Below, piece by piece: positions 46,398 through 55,715 of a stretch of 64,000 bases of DNA (position 1 is its first letter; each line of letters begins with the position of its first letter). The position numbers and the translations under genes are program-made. The stretch covers positions 62,001-126,000 of the forward strand of contig NZ_VZRB01000024.1 of assembly GCF_008806595.1 (NCBI RefSeq), given 5' to 3'. Below the pieces are notes generated by a model. That model worked only from the letters and a program-made list of their open reading frames with translations, did not search any database and was not told where the DNA came from. The DNA comes from Streptomyces luteolifulvus (GTDB lineage Bacteria; Actinomycetota; Actinomycetes; Streptomycetales; Streptomycetaceae).

Positions 46398-47327
46398 TCA
46401 GACGGTGATGACGGTCTTGCCGGGCAGCGTCCCGGAGTCGCTGCGGGCGTGCACCGCCGGCAGCTCGGCGAGAGTGACCCGTTCGGCGACATGGACGCGG
46501 AGCGTGCCGGCGTCGACGCGGGCGACGAGGCCGGCGAGCTGGTCCGCGTCGCTGCGGACGAAGACGGACACCGTCCGCACCCCGCGGGCGGGGTCCTCAG
46601 GTGCCGGGGTGGTCGTGCTGAGCAGCACCCCGCCGTCACGGACGAGGCCCACCAGGTCCACGGTCTCCTCCGGCGAGGTGGTCGCGAGGTTGAGTACGAC
46701 GTCGAACTGGCCGTCGGCGGCCTGAGTGACGGGAGCAGCGGTGTAGTCGATGATCTGGTCGGCGCCGTAGCTGCGGACTCGGTCGCCACTGCGCGCGCTC
46801 GCGGTGGCGGTGACGTGAGCCCCTGCCTGGTGGGCGAGCTGGACGGCGTAGCCGCCGACCGCGCCACCGGCCCCGTTGACCAGGACCCTCTGCCCGGCCT
46901 TCACGTCGGTGTACTCGAACAGTGCCTGCCACGCTGTCAGCCCCACCGCGGGCAGGGCAGCGGCGTCGGCCAGCTCGACCGTCTTCGGGGCGGCGGCCAG
47001 CGCCTGCGCAGGCGCGAGCACGTACTCGGCAGCTGCGCCGGTCGCGTTCATCGGCAGGAACGCCACGACCGCGGCGCCCACGCTCCAGCTCTCGACTCCT
47101 TCACCCAGTTCCGCGATGGTTCCGGCGACGTCGATCCCCGGCACGTGCGGGAAATGGAGCGGGAAAACCTGCTGCAGGTAACCGGCGCGGATCGCCGCAT
47201 CGACCGGGTTGAACGATGTGCCGTTCACCTTCACCAGCACCTGACCCGTACCGGGGGCCGGCCTCTCGGTCTCTTCCTGGACCAGGACGTCACTGTCGCC
47301 GTACCGGTGGTAACGAACTGCCTTCAT
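46398..47327 (-). CDS. NADP-dependent MDR oxidoreductase under MarR control
   Basis: This 309-aa medium-chain reductase has MKAVRYHRYGDSDVLVQEE, TSFNPVDAAIRAGYL and NGAGGAVGGYAVQLAHQAG. It is related to the protein at 16.6-17.5 kb and likewise lacks zinc ligands. AGGAGA precedes the ATG. Its start lies 17 nt from the first of three operator palindromes shared with the divergent MarR gene, so it is a direct repression target. Confidence 0.87.
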   Translation of the reverse strand: MKAVRYHRYGDSDVLVQEETERPAPGTGQVLVKVNGTSFNPVDAAIRAGYLQQVFPLHFPHVPGIDVAGTIAELGEGVESWSVGAAVVAFLPMNATGAAAEYVLAPAQALAAAPKTVELADAAALPAVGLTAWQALFEYTDVKAGQRVLVNGAGGAVGGYAVQLAHQAGAHVTATASARSGDRVRSYGADQIIDYTAAPVTQAADGQFDVVLNLATTSPEETVDLVGLVRDGGVLLSTTTPAPEDPARGVRTVSVFVRSDADQLAGLVARVDAGTLRVHVAERVTLAELPAVHARSDSGTLPGKTVITV

Positions 47328-47343
47328 GGCCGTCTCCTACTTG

Positions 47344-47442
47344 CTTCGAAATCGAAGTACATGGAAGACGGTAGCCTGCTTCGAAGTCGAAGCAATATCC
47401 CGGCGAGTGAGATGTCCGTCACATTATGCTTCGAGGTCGAAG
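47344..47442. promoter_or_regulatory. Three MarR-type operator palindromes
   Basis: CTTCGA-N2-TCGAAG occurs with perfect arms at 47344-47357, 47379-47392 and 47429-47442, with centres AA, AG and GG. The sites fill the region between the oxidoreductase and MarR genes. Confidence 0.88.
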
Positions 47443-47458
47443 CACATAGGATGAGTGG

Positions 47459-47989
47459 ATGGCCAAAACCGACGCCCTCGCCCCCGAACAGCTGGGCACC
47501 TACTTTGCGCTCATGGAGGCCGTCAGTCTGCTGCAGCACGCCGTCGAGCAGCAGCTACGGGCCGATGGCGACATCAGCTACGTCCAGTTCCAGCTCCTGG
47601 CCCGCCTTGCCGACTCCGACGGACGGTTGACCATGACCGAACTCGCCGACGGTGTCGTCTACAGCCGCTCGGGGCTGACCCATCAAGCCGCACTGCTGGA
47701 AAAGGCGGGTCTCATCACCCGCGGTCCCAGCCCCGACGACCAGCGCGCCACCCTGGTCACCATTACCGACGCCGGCCTCACCCGGGTCTCCACAGTCCTG
47801 CCCGGCCACATCCAGGTCGCACGCCGCCTGCTGTTCGACCCCCTGTCCGACCAGGACCTGCACGCCCTCGGCGACATCATGACCCGCGTCCGCGACCACA
47901 TGCGGGCCCAGCCACCCCGCTCAGCCGCACCCCGCAAACGCCACACCGGCCCGCGAACCGTGCGCGGAGCGGAGGCGTCGACAGACTAA
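47459..47989 (+). CDS. MarR family transcriptional regulator
   Basis: This 176-aa repressor has the winged-helix core VQFQLLARLADSDGRLTMTE, ADGVVYSRSGLTHQAALLEK, and the wing PSPDDQRATLVTITDAG. The last 25 residues are a basic Arg/Pro tail. The third operator ends 16 nt before its ATG, so the gene probably represses itself as well as the divergent oxidoreductase-hydrolase operon. Confidence 0.9.
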   Translation: MAKTDALAPEQLGTYFALMEAVSLLQHAVEQQLRADGDISYVQFQLLARLADSDGRLTMTELADGVVYSRSGLTHQAALLEKAGLITRGPSPDDQRATLVTITDAGLTRVSTVLPGHIQVARRLLFDPLSDQDLHALGDIMTRVRDHMRAQPPRSAAPRKRHTGPRTVRGAEASTD

Positions 47990-48686
47990 ACAGACTCCCT
48001 CCCGGTTCCGCGGGATCACCGTGCTGGCCGACGTCAACAGGTTCCCTTGTTTGCGGCAGCGGTTCTGGATCACTTTCCCGGACCCGAGCCCTGAGAAGTG
48101 AACAAAGCCAGTCGGCGTGTAGGTGAACTCGACGTTGTTGGCTGCGGCCGAGTCGCGGACCCGGCTGTCGGGAGTGTCATGAATCAGGTGTGAGCCTCCA
48201 CGAAGGAGTCACCTGATGAGTACGACGATGGATCACCGGATCGAGATCTCCGGCAGCGTGTCGCTTGCCGTGGCTGACAGCAGTGTTGAGGGTGCCGACG
48301 TGAAGTCGATGCCGGTGTCGCCGAACGGTCTGTCCAGCGAGCTGCTGGAGGAGCTGGCCGCGCTCGCGGCCGAGAAGGTCCGCGGGGAAGGGCTGCGGCT
48401 GTCGGCGCCGAGGCACTCAAGATTGACGTGCGTATCGTCGAGGCCAGCATCGACACCATGAGCGTTCAGAGAGCAGTCTCGAACTGAATCGGCCCATCAG
48501 GGCGGCGCGGTTCAGATGCGCGCGGTGCGCCCGTGGCAGTGCGGGAGAGGCGGACCTGTTCCAGGCGCAAGCTGTTCGATCAAATGGCCGCTTCGCGGAG
48601 CTGCCGTCCCGGTGTTCCGTTCGCGTTCCGCCGACGAGTGACGCTTGCCATCACCCTTGTCGCAGCGACTCGTTGGGCGGGTCCGG
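47990..48686. other. Low-information stretch with a possible small gene
   Basis: A plus-strand open frame at 48216-48461 (81 aa, GAAGGAG upstream) contains LSSELLEELAALAAEKVRG, vaguely like the start of a small adaptor or a transposase, then breaks off; a second frame continues with ALKIDVRIVEASIDTMS, so a frameshift at about 48410 is possible. Nothing else is recognised. Confidence 0.35.
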
Positions 48687-49331
48687 TCAGCCGGTGCCGG
48701 CTTTAGAAGGGGGGGTCAGGGCGTCCAGGGTCATGCCGGTGATTCGGGTCTCGAGTTCGGGTTGATCGTCCACGACCGCTGCGCGGAAGGTGCGCGCGGA
48801 CACGATCGACATCAGCCACCAGGAACCGGCGAGCGGGTCGAGGTCGGCGCGGACGCCGCCCTCGCGCTGACCGTGGCGGATCAGCTCGGCGAACGCGTCG
48901 GCGAGCTGGCGCAGGGCCGCGCGTGCGGCGTGCTCGACGCCGGGTTCGGCGGTGAGTGAGGTGGCGTCGGAGAACAGGAACCCGAGTGAGCCGGGGGCGT
49001 GGAAGCGTTCCATGTGACCGGGATCCAGAAACGCCGCGAGCAGCTCGGGCACGGGTGTTCCCTGGTCGGCTTGCTCGACGAGAGCGCCGCGCACAGCGGC
49101 GACGGCCCGTTCCAGGACAGCGGCGTACAGGGCCGACTTGGAGCCGAAGTTCTGGAAGACCACCGGCTCGCTCACCCCGAGCCGGGCGGCGACCTCCGAG
49201 ACCTTGCCCCGCCGGTAGCCGTACTCGGAGAACACCTCGATGGCCGCGGCGAGAATCGACTCCTGCCGCTCGGCGGAGTTGAGCCGGGCGCGCGCCTTGC
49301 CGCCGGGTTGGGAAGTTCGGATGTCGGTCAC
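48687..49331 (-). CDS. TetR family transcriptional regulator
   Basis: This 214-aa repressor has the TetR DNA-binding region AERQESILAAAIEVFSEYGY, KVSEVAARLGVSEPVVFQNF and GSKSALYAAVLERA. GTG at 49331 is chosen because the longer frame would start inside its own operator. It is divergent from a methyltransferase gene, with two identical 16-bp palindromes between them, so it represses itself and the methyltransferase pair. Confidence 0.88.
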   Translation of the reverse strand: MTDIRTSQPGGKARARLNSAERQESILAAAIEVFSEYGYRRGKVSEVAARLGVSEPVVFQNFGSKSALYAAVLERAVAAVRGALVEQADQGTPVPELLAAFLDPGHMERFHAPGSLGFLFSDATSLTAEPGVEHAARAALRQLADAFAELIRHGQREGGVRADLDPLAGSWWLMSIVSARTFRAAVVDDQPELETRITGMTLDALTPPSKAGTG

Positions 49332-49361
49332 CTCGGCATCGTAGCCCCATTGCACCCACAA

Positions 49362-49409
49362 CTTAGTCACGACTAAGCTGCGACCGTTCCGTTCTTAGTC
49401 ACGACTAAG
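49362..49409. promoter_or_regulatory. Two identical TetR operator palindromes
   Basis: CTTAGTCACGACTAAG occurs at 49362-49377 and 49394-49409, 32 bp apart (three helical turns). Each has perfect 7-bp arms around AC. The second ends 13 nt before the methyltransferase start. Confidence 0.9.
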
Positions 49410-49422
49410 TTAGGGGTTGATG

Positions 49423-50085
49423 ATGGCTCTCGGACGACTTCTGCACGGCGCACCGCATGCGGACACGCCGGGCCAGACGATCGGGCCGGCTCGTACCTAC
49501 GAGGCGTTCGTCGAAGTATTCTTCGCAGGCCAAAGGCGCCGGGCCTACACGCGGCTGGTGGAGCTCAGTGGCGCCCGGACCGGTGACCGGGTGCTGGACG
49601 TGGGGTGCGGCACCGGTTACCTGACCCGGTTGGTCGCGAAGGCGGTGGGCCCGGCCGGTCAGGCGGTGGGCGTCGATCCCTCGCCCACGGTGATCGAGTA
49701 CGCGCGCAAGAAGAGCCACGGGGCCGCCTGTGCGTACGAGACGGGCGTCGCTGAGGCACTGCAGGCGCCGGACGGATCCTTCGACGTTGTGGTTACGAGC
49801 CTTGCCATCCACCACATCCCCGCAGAACTTCGGCCCGCCGCGATGGGTGAGATGTTCCGGGTGCTGCGCCCCGGCGGGCGGCTACTGCTCGCGGACTTCC
49901 GGCCGCCGCGCAGCAGGGTGGTCCGGCACCTGGTGGGCTCGCTGACCGGACCGGCGATGGAGCACAACCCGGTCGACGAACTCGACCGCCTCGCGGCGCA
50001 GGCAGGATTCGCCGTCCGCGGTCGCGGTGATGTGCACCCGTGGCTGCGGTACGTCCATGCTGTGCGACCGGAGGTCGCGCGATGA
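49423..50085 (+). CDS. SAM-dependent class I methyltransferase
   Basis: This 220-aa protein has the SAM motif VLDVGCGTGYL near residue 52, the acidic GVDPSP strand, DVVVTSLAIHHIP and the MFRVLRPGGRLLLADF block of UbiE/COQ5-like small-molecule methyltransferases. The substrate is unknown. AGGGG lies 6 nt before the ATG at 49423. The next gene overlaps its stop. Confidence 0.88.
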   Translation: MALGRLLHGAPHADTPGQTIGPARTYEAFVEVFFAGQRRRAYTRLVELSGARTGDRVLDVGCGTGYLTRLVAKAVGPAGQAVGVDPSPTVIEYARKKSHGAACAYETGVAEALQAPDGSFDVVVTSLAIHHIPAELRPAAMGEMFRVLRPGGRLLLADFRPPRSRVVRHLVGSLTGPAMEHNPVDELDRLAAQAGFAVRGRGDVHPWLRYVHAVRPEVAR

Positions 50086-50264
50086 GGCGGTCTCTGTGGA
50101 TGAACCGCGCCTTCCGGATCATGTTCTGGCTGCTGTTGGCAGCCGGCATCGTGGTGCACCTTTGGATCAGTGCGCGCGTCGGGCTCGTGATGGTCACCGT
50201 CGGTTTCACGGCACACGTGCTGGCCGCTGTGGCGGGCCGTCGTTGGCTGGCGCAACGGCGATAG
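50082..50264 (+). CDS. Small two-helix membrane protein
   Basis: This 60-aa protein starts in the ATGA overlap with the methyltransferase stop. It has a basic start, two membrane segments (about 11-26 and 32-48) and an Arg-rich end. It is likely a membrane partner of the methyltransferase, controlled by the same TetR operators. No family is recognised. Confidence 0.65.
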   Translation: MRRSLWMNRAFRIMFWLLLAAGIVVHLWISARVGLVMVTVGFTAHVLAAVAGRRWLAQRR

Positions 50265-50317
50265 GCCCGCCGCACCGTCAGTTCAGGGGACTGTTCGCTC
50301 CAGCATGGTCCCTGCGG

Positions 50318-52777
50318 TCACAGTTCCTTGATGCGGATGTTCCGGAAGGCGACCATCCCGGTGTGGGCCTGGAGGCCGAGGAAGCCGGAGGCCGGGTCGG
50401 CGGTGGCGGCCCTTCCTCGCCAGGTGTCGGTGTTGGTGAACAGCGAGGTCTGGGTGCCGTTGAGACGCACGGTGTACGTGTTGCCGCGGACTTCGATCTC
50501 GTAGTCCGTCCACTGGCCGGGGACCAGCGGGGCCGGTCGCTGGTATGCCTGGCCGACGGGGATGGGGATCCCGTACACGGCGCCGGTGCGGTGCTGGTCC
50601 TGACCGTCCGGTGACGCCGTTTCGTCGATCTGGATCTCGAAGCCGGTGTCGACGGCGACCCAGTGCTGGTTGTTGTACGGGATGAGGCGGGTGGGGTCGT
50701 TCCGGTCGGGGACCCGCCGCTTCGGGTCCCGGAAGCGTACGAAGACGCCGGAGTTGTCGGCGACCGTCGAGGTGCGCAGCTGCAGTCGCAGGACGAAGTC
50801 GCTGAAGTTCTGGCGTGTGTAGTAGAGCAGGCCGAGTTCGCCGCCTCCGGGTTGGCTGACGATGGCTCCGTCGACCAGGGCGAAGGTGCCGCCGCCGACG
50901 CTGCGCCACAGGTTGAACGTGCGGTCGGTGCCATCGAAGAGGGGGCGGAACCCGTCCTCGGGGGCCGACGGTTGTGGCGGCGGCACGACGTGGTCGGCGG
51001 TACGGCGGGTGAGGGCGACCCCGGAGAGCATCGGGTTGGGCGAGCCGATGGTCGGCAGCGTGCTCGGGCCGACCGCGTGAAGGTTGTCGCTCTCGTGCAG
51101 ACGGCCCCAGATGTCTGTGACCGAGGACGCGGGGTCTTCGCCCATCCACAGGGTGCCGCTCTCGTGGTGGGTGGAGGACAGGATGTCGCGGCGGGCTTCG
51201 GTCGCGGGCGGAATGTCCTGCCAGCCGCCTCTGCCGAGGTACTGGATCGGACCGCCGTTCGCCAGGAGGAGAGCGACCTCGTCGGTGGCACGGTCCAGCG
51301 CGTCCCAAAGGGCCATGTTGCGCCGGACCGGGTCGGCCGGGTCGTCCGCCTCGAGCCGGACGAGCGCACGAGGCTGTCCGTAGTCGTACGGACCCTGCGG
51401 ACCCAGGTGGTCGAGAGCGATCCGGTTGAGCGGGTCGGGCGAGGTCCTGTCGCCCGTCATCTCGCCGATACCGCGCAGGGTCACGACGAGCCATTCGTCC
51501 GTTAGGTCGCGGAAGCGGTCGAGGGTGTCGATGTCGGGGATCTTCTTGAAGAGCTCTGCCTCGGAGTCGGTACCCAGCGCGCCCACGCCCGAGGCGGTGA
51601 TCTGGAGGTGGAAATGGCCGGGGCTGCCGTCGGTGTGGGTGTGGACGCCCTTGACGAACAGGGCGGAGACGGCCAGTTCCTTGATGCCGGCCAGGGCGGT
51701 GCCGAGGGAGGCGCGGGGCAGGCGGATCGTGACGTTGGAACGCAAGTGCGCCATCAGGTTGCGCCCGATCAGCCCATGTTGGTTCGGCAGCGCGGCCAGA
51801 GCGAGCCGGGTGCTCTCCACCGTTCCCAGGGCGAGGAAGACATGGCCGGACGCGGGGACATCGACCGTGCCCTGGTTGGTGACCACCCGGGTGATGCGGC
51901 CGCCCTGGCGCTCCAGCCGGATGACCTTGGCACGGTCGACCAGCATCAGCCGCTTCTTCACGTCCCGCTCCGCGGAGCCGCCCACCGCACTCTGTTCCGC
52001 CTCGGCCTGGGCCAACCGGGCAGCGCGGATGAGCAGTTGGATGCCGTTGAACTTGTTGAACGGGAAGAATCCGGGGCGCGGTGAAGCGGACTGTACCGCC
52101 AGCGGGGCGTCGAGCTCTCGCAACAGCTGTGCCTTCGGCTGCGATGCGGTCATCGGCGTACCCCGGTTGCCGACCAGGGCTGTGGGAGTACCGGTTGGGC
52201 GGGTGCGCAGGCCGTCGTAGAGACGCTTCTTGAGGGCGTCGTGGAGCGGGCCGTAGACGAAGTCGTTGGTCTGGGCGGTGCCGATCTGTTCGGCGGCGGT
52301 GTCCAGGTATCCGCCTGCGGTGAGGTCGTCGCGGACCGCTTTGGGCCACCCAGCCAGCTCGGAGTCGATGAAGTACGGCGACCAGCCGCCCCAGAACAGG
52401 GACCGTCCGCCCGGACAGAACGCCAGGCCGGGGAATCGCTGGTTCCACATCTGCGGGCTGTCCGAATTCCAGGGAACTCCCCACACCTCACCGGGATTCA
52501 GCTGGGGCGGAAGATTCTGGGTGTGTTCCGGAAGCGCGAATGGACCGGCCTCCAGCACAAGAATTCGATGCGCGCGCGAAGTGTCGTTGAAGAACAAATG
52601 ACTCGCGAGGACCGCTCCGAAACTTCCGCCACCCAGCACGATCAGATCGAACGGTCGCGCATCGGCATGCGCGGCCGTATCAGTGCTGGCCAAGGCTTCG
52701 TCCAGGCCGTTGCATACGTAGCGGCCCAGGACGTCCAGAGTGAAGTCGGTGGTCTGAGGAACAAGGCTGGTCGGCAT
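50318..52777 (-). CDS. GMC oxidoreductase fused to a DUF1080 domain
   Basis: This 819-aa protein joins two activities. Residues 1 to about 580 are a GMC flavoprotein: FAD motif GGGSFG at 49-54, VLEAGPFALPEHTQN, and the active-site end HHESGTLWMGEDP followed by LPTIGSPNPMLSGVALTRRTADHVV read in two parts. Residues about 605-819 are a DUF1080/concanavalin-like domain (FDGTDRTFNLWRSVGGG, GELGLLYYTRQNFSDF, GLQAHTGMVAFRNIRIKEL), a fold known in 3-keto-glycoside hydrolases and glucan-binding proteins. There is no signal peptide. GGAGGGG precedes the ATG at 52777. The gene stands alone. Sugar oxidation coupled to glycoside processing is a reasonable guess. Confidence 0.85.
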   Translation of the reverse strand: MPTSLVPQTTDFTLDVLGRYVCNGLDEALASTDTAAHADARPFDLIVLGGGSFGAVLASHLFFNDTSRAHRILVLEAGPFALPEHTQNLPPQLNPGEVWGVPWNSDSPQMWNQRFPGLAFCPGGRSLFWGGWSPYFIDSELAGWPKAVRDDLTAGGYLDTAAEQIGTAQTNDFVYGPLHDALKKRLYDGLRTRPTGTPTALVGNRGTPMTASQPKAQLLRELDAPLAVQSASPRPGFFPFNKFNGIQLLIRAARLAQAEAEQSAVGGSAERDVKKRLMLVDRAKVIRLERQGGRITRVVTNQGTVDVPASGHVFLALGTVESTRLALAALPNQHGLIGRNLMAHLRSNVTIRLPRASLGTALAGIKELAVSALFVKGVHTHTDGSPGHFHLQITASGVGALGTDSEAELFKKIPDIDTLDRFRDLTDEWLVVTLRGIGEMTGDRTSPDPLNRIALDHLGPQGPYDYGQPRALVRLEADDPADPVRRNMALWDALDRATDEVALLLANGGPIQYLGRGGWQDIPPATEARRDILSSTHHESGTLWMGEDPASSVTDIWGRLHESDNLHAVGPSTLPTIGSPNPMLSGVALTRRTADHVVPPPQPSAPEDGFRPLFDGTDRTFNLWRSVGGGTFALVDGAIVSQPGGGELGLLYYTRQNFSDFVLRLQLRTSTVADNSGVFVRFRDPKRRVPDRNDPTRLIPYNNQHWVAVDTGFEIQIDETASPDGQDQHRTGAVYGIPIPVGQAYQRPAPLVPGQWTDYEIEVRGNTYTVRLNGTQTSLFTNTDTWRGRAATADPASGFLGLQAHTGMVAFRNIRIKEL

Positions 52778-53267
52778 CTTCAACCCCTCCGCTGTTCGAG
52801 TGCGCACCGGAAATTCTTGGCGCGTCTGACAGACCGGCTTAATCCGCAATGGGCCAACCGTCAATGAATGAGGAGAAATGCGAGAGCGTGTTCCTCTCCC
52901 CGCTCGCTCCATCCTCTCTTCGCCTGGTCACAGCCGCAACTTCAGTGAGGCCGCCGCAATCAGCCCAAAGATGAATGAGAATGCCATCCGCGCGGGAGAG
53001 GCGAACTCTGGTGCGAATATCGCAGAGTTCGCATGCTGCTCGCTCACGCGGCCGCTCGCCGTTGGGGCCCACCGGCCGACCCTTTGGCGCCAGAGCCAAG
53101 GCGGTGGGTGTCGTCGAAGAGGAGGCGTTCGGCGAGACGGACCGCGTGAGGGCGGCGAGGGCGGCTGCGGCGCGGAGCACGTCGAAGGTGTCAGCAGAGG
53201 GGACGTCGACGAGCAGGCAGCGGCAGAAGACTCCTCCTCTGCCGCAAGCGCGAGGTGAACGCGACTG
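52778..53267. other. Intergenic stretch, nothing recognised
   Basis: Open frames on both strands here look random; one minus-strand frame (52839-53180) has no ribosome site or family. The promoter of the GMC gene must lie at its left edge. Confidence 0.35.
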
Positions 53268-54311
53268 TCAGGGTGTCGGCAGGTAGGTGAGGAGGGCGGG
53301 CCTGCCGCCGGGACCGTGCGGAACGGGACAGTAGCTGCTGTGGGTCGTGGGGTCGACGGCCACGACATGGGCGCCGTCCGCCAGCCGGGCACGGCCGGCG
53401 ATGGTGAGCTGCCGGCGGCCGCTGTCGCCGATCGTGACCCAGCCGGATTCGGCGGCGGCATACAGGCGGTGGGCGGCGGTGTCGTAGGCCAGGACGTCGG
53501 GGTCATTGCCGACGCGGTCGGTGCCGGTGATGCACCAGGTGGTCAGGTCTGGGGTGAGGAGGCGGGCGTTGCCGTCGCAGGCAACGAAAGCGAGCCGGTC
53601 TGCGGGGGCGAGAGCGACACCGTGGTCGTGGTCGCAGCCGGCGAGCGGGACGCGGCGGGTGATCTGGAGCGCGGCCGGGTCGATGACGGCGAGTTCGTTG
53701 CGGGTCTGGGCCCCGACGAGCATGCGCCGGCCGACGGGGTCGTAAACGACGTTCCCGCCCTCACCGCCGAGGGCGACGGTGCCTCGCACGGCGCCCGTAG
53801 CGGCGTCGACGACGGTTTCCGAACTGCCTGATTCGTTGGTCGTCCACATCGTGCCGTGCACCGGGTCGTAGGCCAGGCCGTCGGGATAGTCGCCGGTGGG
53901 GCTCCGATGGAGGACGGTGCCGGTGGTCTCGTCGATGGCGACGACCTGGTTGGCGTCGGTGGCGGTGGCGTACACCCGGTTTCGGGCAGGGATCACCATC
54001 ACACCGTGGACGCCGGGCAGGCCGTCGATAACCCGTACGACTCGGTTCGCTCGGACATCGACCTCGATGACCTGACCGGCCCCGAGACGGGCGATGAAGA
54101 AGAGCCCGCGGCCTGCATCCAGACTCTCGTAGTCGAAGCAGTAACTGTTGCCGGGCAGCGTAAGGGTGCCCGACTGTCGCAGCGGTAGCGCCAGGCGGGA
54201 CGGTGCGCCGTCGCCCCGGGTGAGCAGGACACCGGCCACAGCGGCGACCATGGCGACCACCAGGCCGACTGCGAGCGCAAGCAGTGAACGGCTGCTGAAG
54301 CGGCTGTTCAA
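53268..54311 (-). CDS. Membrane-anchored YncE/NHL-type beta-propeller protein
   Basis: This 347-aa protein begins at a TTG (54311) with GGGGAGG 7 nt upstream. An N-terminal membrane anchor or uncleaved signal (LLALAVGLVVAMVAAVAGVLL region, about 9-29) is followed by repeated propeller blades with the pattern V-D-ATG-V: DVRANRVVRVIDGLPG, DETTGTVLHRSPTGDYPDG, DAATGAVRGTVALGGEGGN and DPAALQITRRVPLAGC. It likely sits outside the membrane as a binding or scaffold protein; no enzyme site is evident. Confidence 0.78.
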   Translation of the reverse strand: MNSRFSSRSLLALAVGLVVAMVAAVAGVLLTRGDGAPSRLALPLRQSGTLTLPGNSYCFDYESLDAGRGLFFIARLGAGQVIEVDVRANRVVRVIDGLPGVHGVMVIPARNRVYATATDANQVVAIDETTGTVLHRSPTGDYPDGLAYDPVHGTMWTTNESGSSETVVDAATGAVRGTVALGGEGGNVVYDPVGRRMLVGAQTRNELAVIDPAALQITRRVPLAGCDHDHGVALAPADRLAFVACDGNARLLTPDLTTWCITGTDRVGNDPDVLAYDTAAHRLYAAAESGWVTIGDSGRRQLTIAGRARLADGAHVVAVDPTTHSSYCPVPHGPGGRPALLTYLPTP

Positions 54312-55110
54312 GTGCGGACCTCCCCGGGCGTGAGGGGAGGCGGGCAATGAGTATCGCGTTCGCCCGGCTCCCGGGTCAGCAGTAGCAGCGCCGGCGGTCA
54401 CGCCCGAGGGAGATGCCTTCGGCCGCTTCACCGCGGCCGACGCCGCCCGCACCATCGCCGGCACCGGCCCGGACATGCGACGAAGCGGATCCTGGAACTG
54501 ACGGGCCCGTTCTTCGACGCGCCGTCCGAGTACCACGGCATGCCACGCTGATCGGACGCGATCCCGCGTGCCGCCGGACGATGACACAGCCCGAAAAGTC
54601 ACGCTGGGTAACTTCCGGCGACCGGTTGGAGGCACAGGGGCATGGGAAACGGCCCGAACTGACACTGCTCCGAAGGGGCACCGTGACTCGCGCGGGAAGT
54701 CCCACCGCCCGTGGCCGGCGGCAGGGACCCGGCCGGGGACCGGCGGTGTCGATGTGGCCGCCGCCCCCAACCAGACACCGCTGAGGCCCCTGACGCTGCG
54801 GAACCGCCGGTGGCTGTGCATCTGGGTGTGCGGCCATTGCCAGGGGCTGTGACTTGCCCATGGCTTCGGGTATTCAGCCAAACGGGCCCAATACCTCGGG
54901 GGAGGCTGGAAAGGGTGTCGAAACGTGGGGCAGACGTGCCGCCGTGGGAGCGCCTCCACGGTCACGGCGGTTGCGACCGTTGTCCTGGCCATGGTCTGCC
55001 AGAACGGTGACGGCACCGACCTTGAGCCGTCTCCGCGGCCCTCAGCCACAATGACGCGCTCACCGTCTCCGGACAAGACCACCAACCCTCCGCCGACGGC
55101 GCCCGTCTCC
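54312..55110. other. Long intergenic stretch
   Basis: A plus-strand frame from 54925 opens with a lipoprotein-like segment (TAVATVVLAMVCQNGDG and a Pro/Ser/Thr-rich run) and then enters the recombinase remnant; it may be a truncated lipoprotein gene. No other gene is seen. Confidence 0.35.
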
Positions 55111-55111
55111 C

Positions 55112-55678
55112 TGGCCATTCCAGTACGGCCATCTGCGCAGCGCGCTGGTCTCCGAGGGGTACGCTGCGCGCAGCCGCGACGGCATTCACGAACTGATCGA
55201 CATCGAAACCGTCCGCGCTGTGGACGACACCGTCGCCGACCTCAACGACGACCTCAAGGCCGGCGCGGCCTCTCCGGCCCGGCCGGCCGGCGCGCCATCA
55301 AGGCCGCCGCTCGCGCCCCGCGCTTCGAGGACACCGTCATCAACGCCACCACCGCCCGCCGACTCCTCGCGAACGACGACGCCATGCCGTACGACGACCC
55401 GCAGGTGCTCCTGCTGTGCCACTACAAGCGTGAGCAGGCCCTGTGCACCGCACCGGAGTCCGCGATTCACCGCGACTCGATCACTGCCTGCCCGGCTGCG
55501 GCAACATCGTCCGCACCGACGACCACGCCACAGCGCTACGCGACCGCGCCGACCCTCTCGACAACAGGCCACGCACGTGCCCCAGCCGATCAGCGAACGG
55601 TTACGCGACCACGCCGACCGCCTGCGCGGCATCGCCGACACCCCGCACCAGGATCACCTGAAGGACACCACACCGTGA
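55112..55678 (+). pseudogene. C-terminal remnant of a Tn554-like site-specific recombinase
   Basis: Shifted frames together read FQYGHLRSALVSEGYAARSR, DIETVRAVDDTVADLNDDL, RAIKAAARAPRFEDTVINAT, ARRLLANDDAMPYDDPQ, LLCHYKREQALC and CLPGCGNIVRTDDHA. This is the tail of an integrase-type protein from Tn554-like actinobacterial elements. The catalytic tyrosine-recombinase core is absent, and breaks near 55260 and 55460 leave no usable frame. Confidence 0.65.
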
Positions 55679-55715
55679 GCGGAGCACTCGATGAGCGCGA
55701 CGCATCCGCGCCGCC

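Noticed and set aside
48216..48461. Small frame considered as an IS256 transposase start
   Set aside because: The resemblance is limited to a short helix and no further transposase motif follows.
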